Below, one piece after another: positions 47,096 through 58,600 of a DNA stretch of 64,000 bases. Positions within the stretch are counted from its first letter, which is position 1; each line of letters starts with the position of its first letter. A model generated the notes under the pieces. That model made no database searches. It was not told the origin of the DNA and saw only the letters and a program-made list of their open reading frames with translations. Made by a program: the position numbers and the translations under genes. The stretch is from Drosophila pseudoobscura. Taxonomy: Eukaryota > Arthropoda > Insecta > Diptera > Drosophilidae. The stretch is taken from the NCBI RefSeq assembly GCF_009870125.1, contig NC_046683.1:50297869-50361868 (forward strand), given 5' to 3'.

Positions 47096-49623
47096 TCCGA
47101 CAACCGACAGTTTTAACTACTTTCAAAAACGAATAAAACAAGAAGAAACTTGTATGTATGTATGTATATAAAAAAAAACCATCTGAATAAATGCATACAC
47201 ATTAATATTTATGCCTTCAGTCAGATTGTGCGAGTATTTGGCAACGCAATAAAAGCAGGTAGAGCCTTCCCAAGCGAATCAAATATTAATACCAATATCG
47301 AAGCGTCAACTGAGTTGTGAGTTTTGAGTGAGTGAGCGGTGGCAGAGCAGAGTTGAGAGTTGTAAAGAGAGCCCTGGCAAGCGCAGGAAGCTGATATGGA
47401 ATGTTCATTCATAAATCATTTCACAAAATTGCCATTGGACCGGCGACCAAGTGCAGTAAGAGCTGCCAGAGTCTAACCGATGCATTGCACTGAATGCTAG
47501 GGGAAGTCCAAAGGAGACACAGGATACTCTGGCATGTTGAGGGGTATTCGGAGAGATTTTCTTACTGGTTTTTCATACCTGAATGTTGCTGGGGCGCTCC
47601 TTGGGCAAAATCTGCAAGAATCAATGATAATTAGTTGAGGTTCTGCGGAATATTCGTTAAAAAATAGAGGGCACGGGTCCTGCCAACCCCCGGCTCACTC
47701 GCTTTTTTTATAATATTTGATAGAGCATTCCAAGTTGTACTTAACGAGTTAGATGGATTTGTATAATTATTATTTATTAAACTAGTGGAATTTTTTGATA
47801 AAAAAAAATATAAATATCATGGAGCTGTTCGGAATTTAAACATTTTAAATATCATAAATTAATATATTTCAATAGATAGGTATTCACAAGAAATTCTCTA
47901 CCTCCTTCTAATGATTTCCTACTGATTTCTGAGGGTATTCCTTGGGTCAAAACCAAATAAAAACGCATCCAGAAATTAAAATGCAATGCAATGATGTCAT
48001 ATATATGCCATATAGTACACCGCTAAAAAGAGTAATAATAAAAGTAATGGTCACGGTGACGGTGACGGTGACCATAACAGTAACAGTTACAATGACACAG
48101 CCTTTACTGGCGGCCATAGGCCATCCACCATCCGTCCTGCAGCTACTACAACAACGCATTTCCAGGGGCCATAAAATAGTAACATCAATGAAACGCATTC
48201 ATACATATGTGGGGGCAGTGGCAGTGGCAGTGGCAGTGGCAATGGCTATATATCCATAAATACATATAGACGACGACAACTGACCGGAATAAAGTGCTAT
48301 TAATAATAAATGTTGCAGGGAGCCCAGCCAAATGAACTTGGCAAACCGAGCACCGAGAACCGAAAACAACCAACAGCCAAATACATACAAACGACGGTAC
48401 AGCCAGACAGGCAACAGCCAACAGGAACCCAAATGTCCAGCCATGGACCCCAGTCATGGACCCCTTTAGGCTCCTCTATAGACACTACTGCAATGCGTAT
48501 TCCCATTGTTTGTACAGGTTGAAGGTGGATATGATGATTTTGAGTAGATGTTTGCTATGCAGAAAAGTAAGGGTAAGAAGATACATAGATACGTATAGAT
48601 ATGTGGTCTGAATGAGCTTCAAAATTAGGTTTGAACCGCTAAGATTGGATCGCTGTTATGTTAGAGCTGTCAAAGGTCAAAGATCTGTTGAAAAAAAGTC
48701 TTAATTGAAGGTTCATTTACGGGTTTTGCAGCTTCCTAGAAAATACTGATGGAAAAGTAATGCTAAACTTTCTTCTTTCCAAAGAAATTTGCCAACATTC
48801 ATTGCTGAGAGACATTTTCAGATGCGAATGTTTGCAGTTCTACTCAAGGGTATCGAACGATTCGACTCTAGAAAGGTAGCCTTTATTGCTGTTGTTTCTG
48901 TTGTTGCAAGTCGTAGTCAACATACAACATTGCAAAGCCCTGGCAACAACAATCGCAACGCGAAATTCCAGTCCGAGTGCCATAATAATAATAAATGCCA
49001 TAATCCCTGGAAATCGGCGTTCCTCTGCTGCCTGGCCCCATCCCGCCCCGTCACGCCCTTCACCGCCCCAGCCCGCCCCGCCCCGCCCACACATGTGTGT
49101 TGGCTGCATTTTTATATTCAATTTCATTGTTTCGTCTGCAGCAAAAAAAAAACAACAGCAACGGCAACGGCAACAGCAACAAATGCAATCCGACGCGTCA
49201 AGTGAATTAAGCGATTTTTAAAGCTTTACGCTAAATGAAATTTGAATTGCCGGAGTGTCCGTATATTCGTACTGGTGTTGGTGTTGGTGTTGGTGCTGGT
49301 GTTGGTGTTGGTGTTCACTTGTGTGTGCAAATTAAATTACGCAAATCAAATAAATGTTTTAAATCCAAAAAAGGAAAAAAAAACATACACGAAAAGCCAA
49401 AGAGCAAAAAAAACCAAATAAAAATTAAATACAACCAAACGGCAAAAGCAACGAAATAGTTAAAGAAAAAAAAAACGACAACAAAAACCCATTTAATGAA
49501 ATTTAACCAAAAAATACCAACTACAAATTGTGTAAAAAATTCCACCAATTCTATTTACATCATTTAAACAATAATCTAAAGGAAACACTCTATAAAAAAC
49601 GAATAAAAAGAGAGAGAGACGAA
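47096..49623. other. Non-coding stretch and probable 5' leader of the DIP gene
   Basis: An AT-rich part near 47690-47930 is followed by GGTGAC repeats (about 48049-48072), GGCAGT hexamers (48212-48243) and GGTGTT hexamers (about 49275-49315). From about 49320 the plus strand becomes A-rich with few T, as in a fly 5' untranslated leader, up to the ATG at 49624. I could not place a transcription start. Confidence 0.4.
49275..49315 (+). repeat. (GGTGTT)n hexamer repeat
   Basis: About seven units of GGTGTT with one GGTGCT variant, about 300 bp upstream of the DIP start codon. Confidence 0.9.
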
Positions 49624-52600
49624 ATGTTCATTTTAACAGTAATTAAATTGCTGCTTATAGCCTTAAATATATTCCCCAGTCGATTCACGAATCGACGGAT
49701 TATGTTTGTCATCTACATGACAAATCTGGTGACGCACGGTAAGTCGTAATTGATGATATTATTTTTGAATTAATATGTTTGCTTGTTTCAGTTTTTCAGT
49801 GTTGGTAAAAGGTAGTCAGTGTTGGTAATAGCCTTATGACATTAGACATTAGGAAAAAGAGATACAACGCAAAACTACTGCTCATTGCCGACTCTGAGTC
49901 GATGAACTAAGCTTTATGTGTGACAAAATGATGTTTTGCAACACAGACAGCCAGCGATCTTTGCTGCCGCAGTGCTGCTCCCAGCTTCACTGGACATCCC
50001 AGCTATATCTCTCTCCCTTTCACTGCATGCTTTTCCCATAAAGCAAAGTCGAATGTCTTAGATGTTTCAGTGTTGCTAAAAGGTAGTCAGTATTGGTCAA
50101 GGTTGTGGTACCACAGCTTAATGTTGACTAGGGAATGTCTCAGTGTTTCTGATGGAATTTTAGAGCACTGCGTAGGTGGTTAATGCACTGGTTTAATTTT
50201 GTGTCCGAAAACATTTCGTTTTCAGCCTATGTCCACATCTTTAGGTAACGCAATATCCTCCGATAGTCAGTTCTTTTAATGAACATGCCCAAATCCAGTT
50301 GTAGCGTTGTATCATAATTTCCTCTCGAAATTCCCACGAAAATGTGTCCATATGCCTTTTTTCGGTGTTCATGCCACCGACTACGTGTTTTTTCGCAGTG
50401 TTAAGCCTGTCAGATCTGGTCATAATTTAATTAAGAAAATGAGACCTCAAAACGATGGCAACGCACCAAACACACGGCCTGGCCAGGACTGTTCTCTGTT
50501 TTCCTCTGGCCTGGCCAAAGCCGTGAACCGTGAGACAGGTGCAATGCTGGTGCCTACTGGAGCGGTAGCGAGATGCAAGGGGGTGCAGGGGGGGAGGGGT
50601 GCATGGGGACACACGGTGCTCCGGCTGCATGACGCAGATAACAGGCAACAGCAGCCAGGAGGTAGACCGTGTTTTTTTTTTTTTTGCTTTTGCTTTTGCT
50701 TTTGTGCGCCACTTCCGCGGCAAAAGCAGAAGCACGAACACGAAATGAATGCATAGAAAAAGAAAAAAAACAAGGAAAAGGAAAAACAGAGTGAAACAAA
50801 AGTTTCATATTCCAACAGGAGGACGCGACAGGAGGTGCACCACCATCAGCATTCGCACCGAGGACGCCTCAACAGGCGTGCTACGTGCTGCCATAGTCGT
50901 TGCCACTGCCACTGCTAGTGCCAGTGCCAGTGCTAGTGCCAGTGCCAGTGCCAGTGCCCCCGCTCTTTGGCCAGATAAAAAATTGCTTTGTTTAATTATT
51001 TCATAATGACGCTGCGGTTGCCTCTGTTGCTCCTCCTTCTGGTACTCCTGGTGCTCCTTCTGTCCATGGTGCTCCTGCTGTTGATTATATTTGGCCTGTG
51101 GGTCAGGGATTTCCGGCAACAGCTGCTATTGCTCCTCCATCAACATTTGCACTCCTTTATTTTTATTACCCTGCACACACTCCGTTGGGCTTTAATGACT
51201 TTGTTATGGTCTACAGAAACACCGCTGTCGGTGTCGTACGAAAATGGTTCATATTTTTGGATATATTAAGGTATTATTTGTAGAGAAGCTTACAGGATTA
51301 CGGATTATTTGAGAGCAAAGGGAAATGGTCCAGAGTTTTTGCAAGGAATACTTATATTCAAGATTTAAACCGATTTAGGATTATAGAAAGATAAGAGATT
51401 TATTTCCAAAAAGTTTACTTAATTTACTGCCCAATAAATCTTTCTAATTATAATCTTTATGCACAAAAAACTTTCAAAACAATCTCAAAGCTCATCTAAG
51501 CTTCGTCGTAGCCCAATGAATGCATCCTTTTAATGAGACTATCTATCTATCTAACACTCATTAACTAACAGACTTTTCCGGCCTGTGGCTTCTCGCCTCT
51601 CCTCTTTTTATTCGCAGTCATGATGGATGAGCCACGCTTCGCACAGCCGATACCAAACGTCACCGTGGCCGTGGGCCGTGATGCCAATCTGCCCTGTGTC
51701 GTCGAGCATTTGGGTGGCTATAAGGTGAGTACAGACGGCTGATATGGACCGTGGTGAAGTTGCCATAAATTGTGCGTAAAATGAGTGCCCTGGTTGGCCA
51801 TTTGATGAAGCAGTTTTCGAGCCAACGACGGACACTGTCAGAAATCAATTTCATAAATGGCCCAAAGACCAAAACGAAACGAAACGAAACGAAACGAAGG
51901 CGAATGTCGGAGCAGACAGACAGCGAGACAGTCTTTGGGCTGAATGCCTACCAGGGTCCATTGACAGACGGGCCTGCATGGGGTGGGGGAAATCTTACTC
52001 GTATCTTTAATTCAAGGGCTATTTTACACTCACATTCGATGGAGGCTTCCACTCAAATTAGAGATATATTTCCAGACAGTTTACATGGAAAATTACAGCC
52101 ATATTTACTGGTAGTTTACAGATAGATTTAGACATCTCTAATTAATAACTACGAATATATTCGATGGCAATTGAACCCACACTCACTTTTCGATGCAAGT
52201 CAGACTGTTTGACTGTCAGACTGTCGGGTGCCCAAGGCAACAATCTGTGGGATTGGAATGTGATCCCATATAAGCTAAAGATACACTTCAGTCAGGCCTT
52301 TGACTTTGAATTCAATCTCCATTTTCCATTCTTCTGGCCTCTCGAACCCCAAGGAAAATGACTAGAAAATCACTTATCATTTATCTCCCTCAGCTGCTGC
52401 TGCTGATGCTGCTGGCACAGCGAGAGCTCATAACAAATCACAAATATTTACTCGCCATATCAACTTCATATAAAACACTGTCCCCAGGACCAGGGGTCCT
52501 TTCTGCTGCCTGGCTCTTATTGGACTTTTGTCAACATTGGCCAGGACATGCGAGGGCCAAGAAAGAGCGAGAGAAATGAGAAACTCATTCCTGTCACTGA

Positions 52601-55600
52601 TGGCTGGAGAAGAGGCAGAGAGAGTAAATTTGAAAAGTTTGCAGCTGGGCAAAAATCCTTGCAGCATGAGGAATCCCTTTCTCTTTCTCTCCCTCTTGTG
52701 TGTGTGAGTATGTGTGAAAGAAAGTCCAAGGAAAGTGCCGAGAAAGACCAAGACCAAAAGCTGAAAGAAAAGTGTATTAAAAATGCGGAAACAGCTGTCA
52801 AGTTGGCTTTATCCCCGGGTCGGTCCCTGCGTCACACGACATGACGTTCATTTATAATGACAGCGTCCTCAAGCGTCCCACTCCTTAGATCTTCCTCGAA
52901 GAAGGACCAGAGCCTCTGTGTGTGTGTGTGTGCTCATGACATTATTTGGAGGGAAATTGACCAAAAATCGATTATGGATTTGAATCGTTTTGTAGGTGGC
53001 TTGGATACACATCGACAGGCAAATGATATTGACCATCCATCGGCATGTGATATCGCGTATACCACGCTACAGCATCACCTACACGGACAACACGTGGCTG
53101 TTGCACGTGAATCAGGCCCACCAGGATGATCGCGGCTACTACATGTGCCAGGTCAACACGAATCCCATGATCAGCCAAGTGGGCTATCTACAGGTGGTGG
53201 GTAAGTAGTGCTCCCCCCCCCCCCCCATCCATTGTTTAGCTGTGTCTGTAACTGTATCCTCTTTTGCAGTGCCACCCAACATACTGGACATTGAGAGCAC
53301 ACCGTCATCGGTGGCAGTGCGCGAGAATCAAAATATCAACATGACATGTCGTGCCGATGGCTTTCCAACGCCCAAAATCATTTGGCGCCGCGAAGATGGC
53401 GAAGAAATAGCCGTCGAGAAGAAGAAAAAAGGTAAATCGAAAGCTTGGAGACTGCCAGAATGATGGAAGATTGCAGGAAGAGGCAATCATCTTCCCATCA
53501 ACTCCAAGACTCATTCCTCTTCCCTCTGCTATCTTTGGATCCATGAAACATATATGCTCTAATTCCAATTTTCTCTAAAATAGTGCTCGTCTATGATGGC
53601 GATATTCTGCCGCTGACCAAAGTGAGTCGCAATGAGATGGGGGCCTATCTCTGCATAGCCACAAATGGTGTACCGCCATCGGTGTCCAAGCGCATTATCC
53701 TGGATGTGGAGTGTAAGTATTCTCAAAGACAGAGACAGACAGACAGACAGACAGACACAGTCCAAAAACTATCCGTGTGTTCGTACTCGTAGTCGTGTAT
53801 TATATTTGTCCACAGTTTGCTGCTGCCTTTGTCAGTTTAGTTGAAACACGCGCGCGCACTTACCGGAGCGTAGGCGGCCATTCATCCAGGCCAGGTATCC
53901 CATTCCGTACCTATCCTTCTAGCCGTACACTCATCCCATGCCATCCATCCTGGAGCCACATCCCATCTCAACCATCCATCCATCCATCCAGCCAGCCAGC
54001 CAGGCATCGTCTGCTGTTGTACCCGGCTGCTCATCAATTTAACTGCACGCTCGTTGCTCCGTTGCTCCGCGCAATGAGTGACAAACGCAGCAGCTAAGCT
54101 GCCGCCATCTAATGCAGCTGATATATACCTATATTCTCTGTATATATACACCAGATATACACCAGTTATATGTATATATCTATCATGTATGTGTGTGTGT
54201 GTATCTGGGAGACCTGCGATGGGCGTAAAAGTTACGCTGCTCCTGCTGCTGCCATTGCACGCCGTGCGCCAGTAAACGCTTGTTAATCCTAACGAGTTTC
54301 AGCCGGTGTGCTTCTGCTCCTTGTGCTCCTCTTGCTCCTCCTGCACTGACAATAATTCACGTCACGTACCTGCAATAAAGTCACTTGCCGGCGTTGCACG
54401 TATGACTTTCACGGCGTTTTTCTGTCCCTGTGTATGTGTGTGTGTGAGTGTGCTTTTTTCTCTCTATTTTATTATGAACGGTTTTGTGCGTGAGCACCCC
54501 CTCCCCCATCCCCATTCCTCTACCGCTTTCGGGTGGCAGAAGGAGAGTCTCTGTCGTCGTCGTATTGCAGGTAGGCGTATTGTTAGAAGCGTTTAAAATT
54601 TCCAACAATCTCGTTTGGAAAGAACACACACACACACAGCACAGGACACACAGGGCATAGCACAGGCGAAGGACGAGAGTGGTTAAAGAGGAATTCTAGA
54701 GTTTGGTTTCAGTCGCAGGAATCGGAGGCTTTGGTTGTTTGAAAATGAGCAACCTAATATATAATTTCGTTGAGGTTGTTTCTAGTGGGCGTCTGGCGGT
54801 GGTTGAAAAAAGGTAGCTAAGCGTATACGAGTATGTATTTTGTGTTAAGTGAGATGAAATGCCAGATATATTGAGACAGAGCACAAGGGACTGGGGATCA
54901 GTGCCAGAATGGAGAATAAATGGATTTCCCACGGGGCGGATTGAAGGGGCAAATCTTTGCTTAAGTTTCCAGTGAATTATTGCGAAATAGTGGAAATTTC
55001 AGTGGGTTTAAAACATCAGGGATTTGAACTATGAATATTCGTATATAAGGATCTATAGATGCTTTAAGAAAAGAGCAGTCTCCAACTAGGAAAAAATTCC
55101 ATTTACCACTCAGGAAACCCCCGTTCTGGCCCCTTCCAATCATCCATCCAATACAAATTTTCAGTGACAAACCCGTCCAGAGCACGTACTTCCTGCGAAA
55201 CTTCATTTTTTTTTCCACTCTCTTTCGGGCCCCTAACCCCCTCTCATCGCTCAATTCTGCTGACGTGTTGTCTTAGCCACATTGTATATTGCTCTACTTG
55301 TACGGCTGTGTGTGTGTGTGTGTGTTTAACCACGTTGCGTTGCCTCTTTCTAGACTCAATTTTTTCAGCTTTGTCATTGCACTTTCATTTTAAGCTGGCA
55401 GACAGATGGACCAAAAGACAGAGAGACAGACAGACGGACAGACAGACAGACAGACAGAGAGACAGAAAGAACGATGGAGACAAACATTGAACAGGCGTAA
55501 TGCTGCTGCTTATGCGTGTGGCATAAGCTTTGCAACGACACCTGTATCCTGTGGCACACCCAATCATCTGCCAACCGCCCCCCCCCCCCCCCTCCATGCC

Positions 55601-58600
55601 GCACCCCACTGATCTACTGCCATTTACATTTCGCCCCCAACTTTTCCCCCACACACACACAGTCTTTTGCATCTCTATCTCTATCTCAATTTGTATTTTT
55701 ATCTGTATGTGTATCTGTATCTGTATCTGCAGTTTCGCCTATGATTTGGGTGCCGAATCAACTTGTTGGCGCTCCATCCGGCACAGATGTAACCATCGAT
55801 TGCCACACGGAGGCGCATCCCAAGTGAGTTTCCTCTATCTCCCCCTCCTTTTTCCCTTTTTCTCTTTGCATTTCGATTTTCTTTGACTGTTTTTATTTTT
55901 GAGATTTTTTTTCTGGATTTTTTTCCTGTATTTTTTCCTGTTAAATGTTGTTTAGAAATTTGTGACTGCGTCTCTCTCGCTCTCTCTGGATTTTCCAGGT
56001 TTATTTTGTGTTTTTTACTTCTGGTATACTCTATTTTTTGGGGTACATTTTTATTTTGTGCAGGAACTTTATTAGTTTGTATTATTTGAATATTTTTAGA
56101 ATATAATATAAGGCCCTTTTTCCATTTATTTTTATTTGCATATATCTATTTATTTAAAGTATGATTTTCTATATAAAATATTAATTTCTCAAAAAAAAAA
56201 TTCACCCCACAGATGTACACCTTAAGCCCATAGATTTTGACTCTATTTGTCCTTCCTTCTTTATATTCAAGGTCAAATGTTCTCTAAATAAACTCAATTT
56301 TTGAAGCATAATTTACGATTTTTGTGCATAAAAATTCATGTAAAAACTTAATTCAAAATTTATTTTAGGGTATTTGAGCCTTCGTTCTTTGAAAACTTTA
56401 TTTTCCCTGCCATTTTCATTTGATTTTACATTGCACCTGATTGCAGTTTCTTGTGCATTCGTGTGTGTCGTGTGTGTGGGTGTGTGTGTGTCGTGGGTGT
56501 CTGTGTCTCTATTGAGTTTTGATCACTCGATTTCTCTTTTGATTTTGTTAAAATATTTACTTTAATTTGAGAATTTGATTAGTTTTTTCCATTCTGTTTT
56601 TGTCATGTGCAAAGTGAATTTTTGAATTTAAACCGCACCGAAACGAACTAAAATATTGAAAACGTTCACGTTTACCACCAACAGGGCCATCATCTATTGG
56701 GTGTACAATTCGGTGATGGTATTGCCCAGCAAGAAGTACAAAACCGACTATACGGAGAACTCCTATCGGTAAGTGAAAACAGTGCCAAGGCACAAGGTAC
56801 AGTGCAGTGCCAGTACAGTGCACCTCTAATATAAATAAAACATCTAAGATTCTGTGGTTAAATATTTATCAGGCATTTGCACTTGCGCTTGCACACAAGT
56901 TGCACGCTGCTCAAAAAGTTTCGGGTAAAAGTCAAAGACGGATCGGGGGGCGTATGGGTGGATGGGGGGATGGGGAAGTGGAAGTCTCTAACCTTATGGC
57001 TAACGTATCCGTTTCACTCTGTTCTGTTCTGTTCTGTTCTGGTCTGTGTGTGTTTTCGGACCTTTTTGCAGCGCCCACATGAAACTGACGATAAGGAACC
57101 TACAATATGGTGACTTTGGCAACTATCGATGCATCTCGAAGAACTCACTGGGGGAAACGGAAGGCTCCATACGTGTTTACGGTAAGTGCATCTGTATTGG
57201 TAGCTTAAGTGCACTAGTTACAGCAAACACACACACACAGATACACTCACACAGGTAGAGAGGTTAAGATAGCTAGAGAGCGAGAGAGAGAGAAATGCAA
57301 TATCGTGCGCCCTTTGTGGCACAATTTTGCCAAAAGCTTTTACCTATAGACCCGGAATATCCCACATATCTCCCTCTCTGTCTCTCTTTCTCTCTGTCTC
57401 TCTCTATGTTGTCCTCTGGAGCGTAAAACTAAACGAGCGGTGGCTGGTGTCTGGCCCTATCTGCCCCTCTGTCCTTGACTCCACCTACAGCTCCTTCCTG
57501 CCTTTCTTGCACCTATCATCATTCCCCCACCCCCACCCTTCCCCATGAAGCTTATTGCTCGGTAACATGGCCCCCACAACAACATGGAGACACATTCACC
57601 ATAAACGTAAACGGAAAATAAAGGTGAATTTCGGAATTGTTTGACTTTGTATCGCCCAAGGAGCTCTGCTGCTGCCATCCTCATGCGGGAGGAGTGTTGG
57701 ATAGCTGCATTTATACTATATTTATTTTTTATGCAGTTTCATGTTTTCGGGTGGTTTTTTCCAACTTCTACTTCTGCTTTTACTGTTTACAATTTTGTGC
57801 TTTGGCAAATGGTGAAAAGATGAGGGGGCAAAAGGTTATCGAAGCACAAGTTGAACTTGGTTTTGATGGGGTTCTCTCTATCTCTCTATCGGGATGTAGT
57901 TTAGGTTAGTTTAGGTTTAATTTTAATCAATTTTGTTCTCCATCTCCGACATTGGAAACCTTATAGATGTGCTCTTTGCTGAACGAGTGGGTTTTCCCTT
58001 AAAACAAAGCAAAAATTTCATTTTGTACTTTATACTGTGTTTTACACTCGGAGAAAAATGGCATAGTAAAAAGAAAAACAGAACACACCCATATTTAAAT
58101 TAGATATAAGGTTTTTAAATACAAATTAAATTAAATTGACTTTTACAGCTCATAAACACATAAAATGCGCGCATATATTTAGTATTAAATTTTTAGCAAA
58201 AATAAATACAATTTAAATACTTAAATTCATTATATTCACATTTTTGTTGATATAAATTTATCTTAAATATTTTAAATTTATTTAAATCAAATATTTGTAT
58301 AATAATGCTCAAATTTAAGTGAATGAAATTTTACTTTTAATTCTTATTTAATTTAATTATGAAATATATATATTTTTTTTTAAATAAGAAATATATATTT
58401 TTCAATATGAATAAATGTTCATACAATTTTTTACATAAAATATATTTATTTTAAATCAGATATCTATTTACGATGTAAAAACTTTTCTTTTAGAATTTTC
58501 ACTTTTGGAGAATATCTTCTTTTGCTTTAAATTTAAAAAAAAAACTAAGTGTAAATATTACTATCTTAGGTATTTATTCTCCACGTGTAGTATGCACTTC

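Larger units (their letters stand above)
49739..51617 (+). other. DIP intron 1
   Basis: GTAAGT donor, TTCGCAG acceptor, phase 1. It contains a duplicated 40-bp motif (49791-49830 and 50062-50101), a CTTTTG run (about 50685-50703), and CCAGTG hexamers (about 50900-50960). No additional exon is recognised. A plus-strand ORF at 50307-50756 is low-complexity and rejected. Confidence 0.8.
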
